Shown: in pieces, positions 1 to 9,100 of the stretch
Numbering within the stretch: the first letter of the stretch is position 1
Layout of the letters: every line of letters starts with the position of its first letter
From: Leptodactylus fallax
Taxonomy: Eukaryota > Chordata > Amphibia > Anura > Leptodactylidae
Direction of reading: 5' to 3'
Assembly (NCBI GenBank): GCA_947044405.1
Contig: CAMRHE010000115.1
Coordinates: forward strand, 2,852,001-2,916,000
Length of the DNA: 64,000 nt
Made by a program: the position numbers and the translations under genes
Notes under the pieces: model-generated
Seen by the model: the letters and a program-made list of their open reading frames with translations, nothing else
Database searches by the model: none
What the model was told of the DNA's origin: nothing

Positions 1-2
1 TC

Positions 3-1142
3 CATTTTGGCCAGGGTGATTACCCACTCCAAAATTGGGAAGGTAGGCTTAAGGATGTCGCCCAGAGAGTTGATTGCTGGAAGGGTTGGTCTTTGACCCT
101 GAGAGAAAGGGTTCATCTTGCCAAAGCCTTCCTGCTCCCGTTGGTGATCTATCTAGGTAGCGTCTGTGCCTTGCCAGAGTCTTGTTGGAGTAGGATCTGT
201 TGCCTGTTCTTCCAACTGTTATGGGGGAACAGGCTCAACCTAATCAGGAGGGAGGTTACATACCGCACAAGGAGGCTAGGGGGGTTAAATATGGTTAACC
301 CCGTGGTGTTCTTAATGAACACCTTTCTTAAGATCAATTTACCAAACCTCTCCTCCGAGGGGGCTCCTTCGTGGGTAGCCTCCTGCCAGGGGTGGTTTCG
401 GCCCTTCTTCCAGAAATGGGAGTCAGGAGGGCAAGTGAAAGATCTTCGTGCACCCCATGGATATCTCCCGGCCTATGCTTCCCTGGTCCTGAAAGTGATT
501 CGTCGGTGGGGTCTGGGGGCGTGGGAGATCAGGACTCAGTCAAGACGTTTTCTTGACGACAAGGTCCTGTTGACCCGCTTCCAGAAGCCTCTGGCGCTCA
601 AAGATTGCCCAGGAGAAACCTTAGAGGGAGGGTTGCGTTTTCTTAACTCCAAAAGGTTTCCTCGGAAGTTTTGGGATCTGACCTGGCGCTGCCTCCTAGG
701 TAAGTTATATGTGAGGGGGAACTTGAAGTACCGGAACTCCGACGAGCGAGGCTGCCCTCGGGAGGAGTGTGGCGACATGCTGGAAAGCATGGAGCACTTC
801 CTGCTTCAGTGCCCCTTCAATATAAGGGTTTGCAAATTGGTGGGGACCTCCACCGGTTGGCTGCGGCTGGCTGGCCTTTCCTACGCCGAGTGGGCCTATG
901 GGGCATTCAAACACCCGGAGGGCAGGGACTGCCAAACACTTTTTGTAGTTAGTGCAGTGGTCAGGTTTCACCTATGGTCAGCACGGTGTTTAGTATCGAC
1001 GAGAGGCAAAATCCTCCCAGAGGTGGAGGTGGTTAAAAACATCATGGTGGACCTGGTGAGGGTGCGCTCTCGGGAGTACGAGGGGCTGGGCGCAGAAAGG
1101 GCTGGTACCCTCTGGAGGGGGTTCACTTTTTCTGTTCCCTGA
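3..1142 (+). CDS. ORF2 C-terminal part of Tx1-like element (unit 1, 5' end outside window)
   Basis: The reading frame is open from base 3 to a TGA at 1140-1142. It gives about 379 residues, almost identical to the C-terminal third of the intact ORF2 at 6177-9572. The segment lies downstream of the reverse transcriptase active site. It includes the C-terminal Cys/His motif (CPREECGDMLESMEHFLLQC), which is typical of L1/Tx1 ORF2 proteins and thought to bind nucleic acid. Where units 2 and 3 differ it agrees with unit 3, for example at SSEGAPSW and KWESGG. No frameshift is seen in the visible part. Whether the whole ORF2 is intact cannot be judged. Confidence 0.88.
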   Translation, partial: HFGQGDYPLQNWEGRLKDVAQRVDCWKGWSLTLRERVHLAKAFLLPLVIYLGSVCALPESCWSRICCLFFQLLWGNRLNLIRREVTYRTRRLGGLNMVNPVVFLMNTFLKINLPNLSSEGAPSWVASCQGWFRPFFQKWESGGQVKDLRAPHGYLPAYASLVLKVIRRWGLGAWEIRTQSRRFLDDKVLLTRFQKPLALKDCPGETLEGGLRFLNSKRFPRKFWDLTWRCLLGKLYVRGNLKYRNSDERGCPREECGDMLESMEHFLLQCPFNIRVCKLVGTSTGWLRLAGLSYAEWAYGAFKHPEGRDCQTLFVVSAVVRFHLWSARCLVSTRGKILPEVEVVKNIMVDLVRVRSREYEGLGAERAGTLWRGFTFSVP

Positions 1143-2343
1143 GGGTTAGATAAGGGATTTAAAGTAGGTTAGTTAGGTTAGGGCCAGATAGGGATAGGTA
1201 GGGCAAGGTTTGCACGAGGGGTGGGGTTTATTATTTTCTGATAGGGAGGGACAGGTAGGGACAGGGTAGGGACAGAATGATAGATAGGGATATAGCGGTA
1301 GGGCGAGTAGACAGGGACAGGCCTCCTGTGCTCTCTTCCTGGTGGAGGGCTGGCGTGTCACCACATAGGCATTTTTGTTTTGGAAATCAGATGGAAGGGT
1401 AAGAGGCTTGAGGATAACCGACCCTAGGCCCATGGGAGGTTCATGGGAGGGAGGGTAATCTTAACAGGTTATGTAGGATGGTGGGTTATGTAGGATGGTG
1501 GGTTTTGTTGCTTGTCTGGTATTGATTTGTCTGGTACTTGTTGTTTGTTGTTGTTGTCGTTTGTCATGTTTTGTGCCCGTTTTCCCATTTTCCATTTTTC
1601 CATATCCCATATTCATTTCCATTTCCATTTTTTTTTCCATATCCCATTTTCATTTTCCATATTCCATTTCATAATTCCATTTTAGTAGTTAAGGGTTTTT
1701 TTAGGGGGGTAGGTTGTTTGGGAGGGGGGTTTCTTTTTGGGGGTGGAGGGTTTGGTTTATAGGTTTTCGTGTGCCCGGCCTGGCTCTGGACTATGCGGAC
1801 ATGAGAGGACATGAGGCGGAGAGCCAGGTCGGGGTTTCAGGGTCTCGGTGGTGGGTGGTGCCAGCACCAGGACTATGCGGACATGGGAGGACATGGGGCG
1901 TGGTGCTGGCCGGGTGTGGTGAAGGGAAAAAAAAAAAAAAAAAAAAAAAATTTCATAGTAAGTTTCAGTTGGGGTTTATTAGTGTTATATGTTTTTGTTA
2001 TATGTTTCATTGTACATCGCTCATTTTGGTTTTTTTTTCTTTGTTTTTAGGATAGCTAGAGTTTTGACTGACGGATGGCTGAAGAAGAATGAAAGGCGGA
2101 GTGAAAGGCAGAATGAAAGGCGGAGTGAAAGGCGGAATGAAAGACAGAATGGATGGGGGCTGGTTTGCGCATGTTTTTGGGTTTTTAATTTTGTCTTGAT
2201 GTTTTCTTGTATTTGATGTTATTTATGCTATGTTTTGGATTTATGTATTGTCTCTGTTTATGGTTTTTGTATGGTATTTTTCATATGTGACAGTGTTTGT
2301 GAACTTTTTCTACTTTTATAATAAAATAGTTCCAATTCCTTCG
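1143..2343 (+). other. 3'UTR of Tx1-like unit 1
   Basis: This 1.2-kb non-coding tail has several simple-sequence blocks. There are GGGACAGGTA-type repeats around 1190-1320 and a pyrimidine-rich CATTTTCCATA block around 1570-1690. A motif containing ggactatgcggacatg occurs twice (about 1789 and 1870). An internal A run lies at about 1927-1950, and GAAAGGCGGAATG repeats at 2089-2150. AATAAA is at 2320-2325 and the unit ends 18 bases later. The internal A run is not the 3' terminus, because about 400 bases of conserved unit sequence follow it. Confidence 0.8.
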
Positions 2344-2519
2344 GGGCAGCTGTGGGAATCAGACACGCCTGTCTGAGCTCCTGAGACCAGAGGCTATAGT
2401 CTGTTTGTCAGCTCAGAAGAGAGGCTTGGTGTGTGGTGTTTGTGCAACAGCAGCAGTTTTTCCAGTCATAGTTGGAGGCTCCAACCCCTTTCCTTTTCCA
2501 AGGTTGGGGTTTTCTCACC
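2344..2519 (+). promoter_or_regulatory. 5' leader of Tx1-like unit 2
   Basis: The 176-base leader begins gggcagctgtggga and ends at the first ATG of the ORF1 region (2520). The matching leader in unit 3 is 161 bases, clearly related but diverged. Non-LTR elements generally carry an internal promoter here, but no specific motif is recognisable, so promoter function is inferred from position only. In the array this leader directly abuts the 3' end of the unit upstream. Confidence 0.5.
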
Positions 2520-3565
2520 ATGGAGCAAGGTGCTCCTGCCCCCCGAGCCAGCTTGGCGGGGGGCAGGAGGCTCTCAATGGACGGCAGTAGCAGCAGCAGC
2601 AGGAGAAGATTGGAGAGGCAGCAGGCTCCAGTGGAAAAAGGTATGGCAACCCGCAGCAAGGGACGTCTAGGTCAGAAAACCCCGGCGGAGGCTGAGCCCT
2701 GTACAAGTAAAAAGGCCAGCGAAGCCCCCCCTCCTTCCTTGCCATCATCAGGTTGGGGGATTCGGAAGGCTGGCGAGGATGTGCTTGCATACAGTAAGCG
2801 TATTAACACTACCCTTGAGGAATATGATAAAGCCAGGAGGTCCCTGTTCGCTATGGGTGCGGAGCTTCAGAGTGTCCGTGCCCGTAGTGACAGGGCCTCA
2901 AGGCATGAGAGACCGGCACTGAGTAAGCAGGTCAAAAAGCTGAAGGAACAAATTAAAGGGCTTGACCAAAGATGCCGGGAGATCCTGGAGGGCGCGGGGC
3001 CTTTCAGGGAGAAACTCCTGAATGATGACCGTTTTACCGCAAGCAGCAGGGGCGGCTGCTGCGGGAAGACCTCGCGTCCTCCGAAAGCTCGGATCCAGAA
3101 TATGAGACAGATACTGACTCAGAGGGGAGCCTGCTGGCAGAGTACGGCAGTAGCCGGAAGCCTACGAGGGTGAGTTCAGGTATTCCGACCTATACGCCCC
3201 CAGAGAAATTGGCAAGTTTACCCCAGCTACCGGAGAATTTACCACCATTACCGGCAACATCAGAAGACGATATGGGTTCTGCTGCGGGGAGGCTAATCCA
3301 CGAAATATGCATGCTAGAATCCCCGGCAAGAATGGAGAAGATGGCTTTTTCCGTAGACGACCTTGCAAACGAGGAGGAATCAAAAAAAAGGAAAAAGAAG
3401 AAGGCTAAGCCGCAAGAAGTCGGCACCCTGAAATATGTGAGTGTCGCAGCAGGTATAACTGTTCCCGCAGGGCAACCCCCATTGACTCTAGCACAGGCTG
3501 AATCTGGGGTGTTGCCCGCGGGTGAGATAAGGGGGCGCAGACTCCCCAGACCCCGCTTTCTCTAA
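2520..3565 (+). pseudogene. ORF1 region, N-terminal part, unit 2 (frameshifted)
   Basis: The start is the ATG at 2520. Unit 3 has the matching start at 10848, with the shared opening MEQ/MERGAPAPR. A Ser/Arg-rich beginning is followed by a charged helical segment (GIRKAGEDVLAYSKRIN to GPFREKLLNDDRF) that could form a coiled coil for self-association. Just after that conserved block, near 3034-3046, one base is missing relative to unit 3, so the zero frame runs to a non-homologous end at 3173. The homologous sequence continues in another frame to a stop at 3563-3565 (ESPARMEKMAFSVDDL matches ESPSRMDQLAFSMSDL in unit 3). A further shift before 3574 is needed to join the next part. Confidence 0.7.
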
Positions 3566-3573
3566 GTAGCGGT

Positions 3574-4869
3574 GTGGCTGGGGAGCTGGGTGCAGTATTG
3601 AAAATGGCGCCCGAAACTGCAGCGGACAAGGTCGGAAAAGCACCTCCCACGAAGGGAGGTAGAGAAGCGGTGAAGCCTGCCCCTGTGGGCAGGGTCAAAG
3701 TAGCGCCGGCCCCTCCCCAGGTCCATCGTAAGGGGAAGGGGCGTGCGGCTTGTCCCTCCCTTCCGGTTTCAGGTGCCGAGGAAGCCAATGAGACCAGTGA
3801 TGCGGAGGCTGCCGTCAGCGCTAGGAGCAAGTCCGCTCCTAAAGCATTGAGCGCTGCGACAGCTGACGATGCGGAGGTCGAGGCAGAGGCACAAGTCGCC
3901 CCAGCTAAGCGGGAGGAGAGTGAAGCGGAGGCCCGGAATAGGCCAATCCCGCTCGTGGAGCCGCCCAAGGCCGCAAGCCCCGGTGTGAATGAGGTAATGG
4001 TGAGCGTGGGTAAGAAAGCGGTGAGTAAGAGCAGACTGGGGAGTAGGAAAAGCAGGCGTCAGGAGAGGAGGGCGGAGGAGGGGGAAAAAACTGTGGTTCC
4101 AGAGAGTGACTTAGATGTTCCTTGTGAGGGAAAGGGGAGGGGGGCTATGGAGGCTGTCACCCCTTGTGTTGCTGCTGCTGCTGCTGCTACTGCTGTCCCT
4201 TTTGTTAAAGATGCGGTAGTGGAGGTTCCTAGGACTTTGGAAAATGTAGGCATGGCTGCTGCAGAAGTAGCTTTGCCAAATGTGTTTGCCCGGTCCACGC
4301 CTGCGACGCTGGGAACGACCGCTCCTGTCTCTGGTGTCCCGGTGGCCGCGGTGGTGGCCGGGCCGAGCGGGCTTCAGGGGGCGCCCGAAGGTGGCACTGG
4401 AGTTGCGGGGGCTGGGACTGCGGCCTCAAGCTTGGTACGTTCCTATGCCAGTGTCGCCTCGGGGGTCCCAAGGGGTGCCTCGTGTCCATCACTGGGGGCC
4501 AGGGACGGTGAATTACAACAGCAGCTCCTGGCGGCCTTACGAGCAGGGCAGAGAACGATGATAGTGGATGGTCAATCGAGGGACCTTAGGTTTTGGATTG
4601 AACGTTTTGGCCTAGGGAAGTTCCGAGATGAGGGGGGTGAGACCAGGTGGACTCTCCCAACACCCGGGCAGCGGCCGGTCCGGAGGAATGTAGTCCGTCT
4701 CGGGTGGGGGGGAGAAGGCCCTTGTCCTCAGAGGAGGAGGGTCGTCGAACTTCTGCTCGGGATGGGCTTTAGGGCAAGTGACATCTTTGCCCTCATTCAC
4801 CCGGTCGGCTCCTCAGAGTTTGATGTCAGCTTTGTTACCCCGGGGGGGCTTAGAAACCTTCTGGGGTAA
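3574..4869 (+). pseudogene. ORF1 region, middle part with low-complexity linker and RRM-like start, unit 2
   Basis: This frame is open from a GTG at 3574 to 4869. The first ~270 residues are an Ala/Val/Lys/Glu-rich, probably disordered linker; a GCT repeat near 4170-4190 encodes polyalanine. From about 4440 it becomes conserved with unit 3 (SYASVASG, DLRFWIERFGLGKFR, LLLGMGFRASDIFALIHPVGSSEF). This last part reads like the first RRM-type fold of type I ORF1 proteins. The frame is lost at a run of seven G (4841-4847) where unit 3 has GGAGGG, so one extra base separates this part from the zinc-knuckle part. Confidence 0.7.
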
Positions 4870-5767
4870 TTATGAGTTGGCAAAGAACGAGCCCGGCTGG
4901 CGCGACTTCAATGTGTGGGCGGTGTCGCGCCAGGATGCAATTAAGAAAGTGACCGTTTTGACTCGTAACGAGTCGCTTTCTTACATGGACATTATGACCT
5001 GGCTCAACAGGTATGGGGAAGTGAAAGACTTCCCCCGGAAGAACCTTGATGAGTTTGGCATTTGGTCGGGGGCCTGGACATTTATGGTCAAATTGAAGCA
5101 TGAGGATAACTCGGTGATGCATATCCCGTCCTCAACCTTCCTCGGGAAAGACAGGATTCTTGTCTTCTACCAGGGGCAGCCGAAGCTCTGTCACAGGTGT
5201 GGTGATCCCTCGCACTTGAGTGCCTCCTGCAGGGTGCAGAAGTGTGCCATGTGTGGGGGATTAGGTCATCTAGCTGCAACCTGTGATAGGATTCGGTGCC
5301 ACCTGTGTGGTGACCTTGGTCACCCAATCGGGGCGTGCCCGAGGTCGTTCGCTAATGTCACCCTCCGACAGGCAGGGGCAGGTGAGGAGACTGTCCCTGT
5401 CACCGAGGAGGGGGTCGGAGGTGGAGAGACCAGGTTGCCGACGCGGAGGGAGAAAACCCAGCCACCATCAAGGGCGAGAAGGAGAGATAGGAGAAGGGAG
5501 CAGAGGGAAGGTATTATGTGTCTCCCCTCTGCCCCTGATCCCGCTGGGTTGGATTCTAATGCTGAAGTAGCGACGGGCACGGCCCTGATTGAGGAGATGA
5601 GAAGACTGCAGAGGGAGGAAGAGGCTGACCTGTCTTCATCTTCCCAGTACGTTAGTGCTGGGGAGGAACAGACGGTCAGGAGGAGAAAGTCACCGAGTAA
5701 AGCGAGGGTAAAAACATCTGCCCCCCCCCCCCGGCAAAGGAACGGAGACTCGAGGACCTTTCAGTGA
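4778..5767 (+). CDS. ORF1 core: RRM-like domain plus three CCHC zinc knuckles, unit 2
   Basis: The homologous part starts at about 4848 (GLETFWGNYELAKNEPGW); the earlier codons are out of frame. An RRM-like fold (KKVTVLTRNESLSYMDIM to GAWTFMVKLKHEDN) is followed by three consecutive CX2CX4HX4C knuckles at about 5190-5335: CHRCGDPSHLSASC, CAMCGGLGHLAATC and CHLCGDLGHPIGAC. An Arg/Lys-rich tail follows. In non-LTR elements this protein binds element RNA and acts as a chaperone in the ribonucleoprotein particle. The frame ends at 5767, soon after a run of 12 C (5721-5732). Unit 3 has the same arrangement and ends the same way. Confidence 0.82.
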   Translation: MTSLPSFTRSAPQSLMSALLPRGGLETFWGNYELAKNEPGWRDFNVWAVSRQDAIKKVTVLTRNESLSYMDIMTWLNRYGEVKDFPRKNLDEFGIWSGAWTFMVKLKHEDNSVMHIPSSTFLGKDRILVFYQGQPKLCHRCGDPSHLSASCRVQKCAMCGGLGHLAATCDRIRCHLCGDLGHPIGACPRSFANVTLRQAGAGEETVPVTEEGVGGGETRLPTRREKTQPPSRARRRDRRREQREGIMCLPSAPDPAGLDSNAEVATGTALIEEMRRLQREEEADLSSSSQYVSAGEEQTVRRRKSPSKARVKTSAPPPRQRNGDSRTFQ

Positions 5768-6177
5768 TCAGCCCTAACCGGTACCAAACCCTCTGCGAGG
5801 ACGCATCAGCCTCAGGGGAGGCTTCAGAGGGGGAGGTGGGACCGTCGGGGGCTGCTGAGTCTCCCTCAGGGAAGGGCCCCCTGCCTTCAGTGGAGGAGGC
5901 TGGCCTGGTACCCAGAGATGGAGACGATGCACCTCAAGCTGTTTTGGAAACCGTAGTAAAAAATGTTACCAATACTCCCCAGGGAGAAACTACGGGGGAA
6001 GTCCATCCCTTGCCTGGCCAAACCGCACGAGGTGAGGTGATGGACCAATCCCAATGTAAGAAGAGGACCCGTAAGACGAGGAAAAGTCGCGGGTCCTCTT
6101 CAGACTCATCTAGGGGTGGTGGTGGTAGGAGGAAAGGGGGTGGGAAACTGAAGGTCATTGAGCTCAATCGGTCTTAA
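5764..6177 (+). CDS. ORF1 C-terminal tail frame preceding ORF2, unit 2
   Basis: This frame lies one base back (-1) from the zinc-knuckle frame. It is open upstream of 5764 at least into the poly-C run and continues to TAA at 6175-6177. It is rich in Ser/Gly/Glu and then Arg/Lys (KKRTRKTRKSRG), ending KLKVIELNRS. Position 5764 is GTG; there is no ATG start near the beginning, so it is probably read as a continuation of the zinc-knuckle protein after a frame change in the poly-C run. Its stop overlaps the ORF2 start as TAATG. The last ~140 bases match unit 3 almost exactly, whereas the earlier part is diverged. Confidence 0.68.
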   Translation: MISPNRYQTLCEDASASGEASEGEVGPSGAAESPSGKGPLPSVEEAGLVPRDGDDAPQAVLETVVKNVTNTPQGETTGEVHPLPGQTARGEVMDQSQCKKRTRKTRKSRGSSSDSSRGGGGRRKGGGKLKVIELNRS

Positions 6178-6179
6178 TG
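6175..6179 (+). promoter_or_regulatory. TAATG stop/start overlap between ORF1 and ORF2 (unit 2)
   Basis: The TAA that ends the ORF1 tail frame (6175-6177) shares its last A with the ATG of ORF2 (6177-6179). The same TAATG is kept in unit 3 at 14871-14875. Such overlaps are known in some non-LTR elements (for example SART1), where ORF2 is made by termination and reinitiation. That mechanism is inferred here; the overlap itself is seen directly. Confidence 0.75.
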
Positions 6180-9100
6180 GCAGTCCCCTCTCCACTGACG
6201 CTGGCCACCATTAATGTGGCCAGCATTAAGTCTGATACGGCTAGGTTTGCAGCCTTTGATTTTCTTGGCCGAGTTGAAGCTGACATTTTGTTTTTGCAGG
6301 AGACCAGGCTCTGTACTCTATCAGAGATAAACAGAGCAAGGAGGGAGTGGCGCAGGGGGCCCTCCTACTGGTCTCTTGCGGCTGAGCCGTATAGTGGAGT
6401 GGCGGTGCTTTTTACCGCAGAGGTGAAATGCCAGCGGCTGATCGAACTCGAAATGGGAAGGTGCCTAGTCTTAGACGTCCTCATGAAGGGGCAAAGCCTG
6501 CGCCTCATTAACATCTACGGTCCCCAGTCAAAGTGGGACCGTAAAAGCCTCTTTATGAAGATCAAGCCTTTTCTTTTTACGGGCAAACAAGTCATCTTTG
6601 GTGGGGATTTTAATACCATAACTAGACCCCAAGACCGAGGAGGTACCAGAGATAGACTGCCCTATGATGGCGTCGCGTTAAATAGCATAGTGAGTGAAGC
6701 TCGCCTGGAGGATATCCACATCAGGCATTCCCCAGGTCACCGTGGGTTCACCTTTCAGAGAGGAAGTGTTAGGTCCAGGATAGATAGGTTTTTTTTGAAG
6801 GAGAATTCCGTCACCACCCCTGTGTCCGTGGTGGAGGTGGAGTTCTCCGATCACTGCCTAATTTTATTTTCTTTGAATATTTCAGAAACCCTCCGGAGAG
6901 GAAGAGGTTTGTGGAGGCTGAATTCGTCACTCCTTGAGGAGGCAGCTGTAAGACAAGCCTTTGAGGAGTTTCTTCAGGATCAGGTACTATTACTGGGTCT
7001 TGAGGGCACTAGGTCAGAGTGGTGGGAGATATTCAAAAAAAGGGTGGCGGGATTTTTCCGCCGGCTCTCAAGCCTCAGGTCACTGGACATGTACCGCATG
7101 TACAGTGCACTGAGGAAGAGACTTGAACATCTGGTCTCGACCGGAGGTAGCCAGGAGGATATCTCCGGTGTGAAGGCTTTGCTTAAAGGGTGTCAGTATG
7201 ATAGGCACGCATCCTTGGTTCTTGAGAGGGATTTCGGGAAATACCGCTCGCCCGACCCCTACAGGAACTGTAAGATGTCAGTGACTTGTAAGACAGTAAC
7301 AGGCCTGATTGACAGTACAGGATCCCTGACAAGATCCAGGTCAGGGATCTTGGAGGTCGTCAGGTCTTTCTACTCGAACCTTTTGGCAAAGAAGGAACTG
7401 AATCGGGATCGGATTTCAGGTTTCTTGGCTGAAGCCATTCCTGAGTCAGCAGAAGACCCTTCTCTTGGTGTTTTGATAGAACCTATAAGGGAAGAGGAAG
7501 TCGTCAGGGCTATTGAGGGTCTTGCCCTCAAGAAGTCACCTGGCCCAGATGGCTTAACATCTGAGTTCTATCGGACCTTTAAAGGAGCGTTGGCTCCCCT
7601 CTTGACTGACGTGCTTAATGAGTGTCTATCCTCGGGCACTCTGCCAAAGTCAATGAGGAGGTCCGCCCTTATAGTTCTGTCAAAGGGTAAGGATCTGAGC
7701 CATATTGAGAACTGGCGGCCCATAGCACTTCTCAATACGGACCGAAAGATTCTGGCGAAGGTACTTTTCAACCGGCTGGTACAGTTTGCGCCCCGGCTCC
7801 TCTCGCCGGCTCAGCACTGCTCTGTTCCCGGTCGTAGCACCTTAAGTGCGGTCCTGAGTGTCAGGGAGGCTGTGGAGCAGAGTAGGGCAGGTCGGTGGAA
7901 GGGGTACTTGCTGTCCCTAGATCAGGCTAAGGCTTTTGACAGGGTGAATCATGAGTATTTGTGGTCAACTCTCTCGAGGTATGGCCTACCTGGGGGGTTC
8001 ATTCAGTGGCTGCAGACCTTATACGCTGGGGCTGAGTCTTTCCCACTTGTGAATGGTTGGGTTGGTCGTCCTTTTGAGGTGGGGTCGGGCGTCCGACAGG
8101 GATGTCCCTTGAGCCCGCTACTGTATGTGTTCGCCATTGATCCCCTGATTAGACGGATTAATGGTGGGCCGGTGGCGGGAGTCAGGATGGACCTGGAGGG
8201 CACCGGCTCCCCTTTGAGGACAGTAGCCTACGCGGATGATGTCACCGCTCTTGTCTCGTCGCGGGAGGAGATTGAATGGGTGATGTCTGAAGTGGACAGT
8301 TACTCGGAGGCTTCCGGATCAGCTGTGAACAAGAACAAGTGTGGAAGCCTCTGGCTGGGAGGGGGAGAGCCTGGTTTTTCTCTCCCGGACACCCTCCCAG
8401 AACCCCAGGGGTCTGTAAAGATCTTAGGCATCCATTTTGGCCAGGGTGATTACCCACTCCAAAATTGGGAAGGTAGGCTTAAGGATGTCGCCCAGAGAGT
8501 TGATTGCTGGAAGGGTTGGTCCTTGACCCTGAGAGAAAGGGTTCACCTTGCCAAAGCCTTCCTGCTCCCGTTGGTGATCTATCTAGGTAGCGTCTGTGCC
8601 TTGCCAGAGTCTTGTTGGAGTAGGATCTGTTGCCTGTTCTTCCAACTGTTATGGGGGAACAGGCTCAACCTAATCAAGAGGGAGGTTACATACCGCACAA
8701 GGAGGCTAGGGGGGTTAAATATGGTTAACCCCGTGGTGTTCTTAATGAACACCTTTCTTAAGATCAATTTACCAAACCTCTCCGCCGAGGGGGCTCCTTC
8801 GTGGGTAGCCTCCTGCCAGGGGTGGTTTCGGCCCTTCTTCCAGAAATGGGAGGCAGGAGGGCAAGTGAAAGATCTTCGTGCACCCCATGGATATCTCCCG
8901 GCCTATGCTTCCCTGGTCTTGAAAGTGATTCGTCGGTGGGGTCTGGGGGCGTGGGAGATCAGGACTCAGTCAAGACGTTTTCTTGATGACAAAGTCCTGT
9001 TGACCCGCTTCCAGAAGCCTCTGGTGCTCAAAGATTGCCCAGGAGAAACCTTAGAGGGAGGGTTGCATTTTCTTAACTCCAAAAGGTTTCCTCGGAAGTT

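Larger units (their letters stand above)
1..2343 (+). mobile_element. Tx1-like non-LTR retrotransposon, unit 1 (3' part only)
   Basis: This is the 3' part of the first of three head-to-tail units. Position 1 corresponds to 8431 of unit 2, so the left part lies outside the window. It holds the last ~380 codons of ORF2 and the complete 3'UTR. The 3' end is set by comparison with units 2 and 3: all three end with the same 14 bases (ttccaattccttcg) shortly after AATAAA. The next base begins the 5' leader of unit 2 with no gap, poly(A) tail or unrelated spacer. Its ORF2 and 3'UTR resemble unit 3 more than unit 2. Confidence 0.9.

Noticed and set aside
1927..1950. Internal poly-A as the real 3' end of Tx1 unit 1
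   Set aside because: Conserved unit sequence with AATAAA continues for ~400 bases after it in all three units.
1538..2055. Open frames in the Tx1 3'UTR
   Set aside because: They are low-complexity, pass through pyrimidine and poly-A runs, and are not conserved in frame among the three units.
8579..8767. Minus-strand open frame repeated in all three Tx1 units
   Set aside because: It is a shadow of the highly conserved ORF2 coding strand; its conservation follows from that of ORF2.
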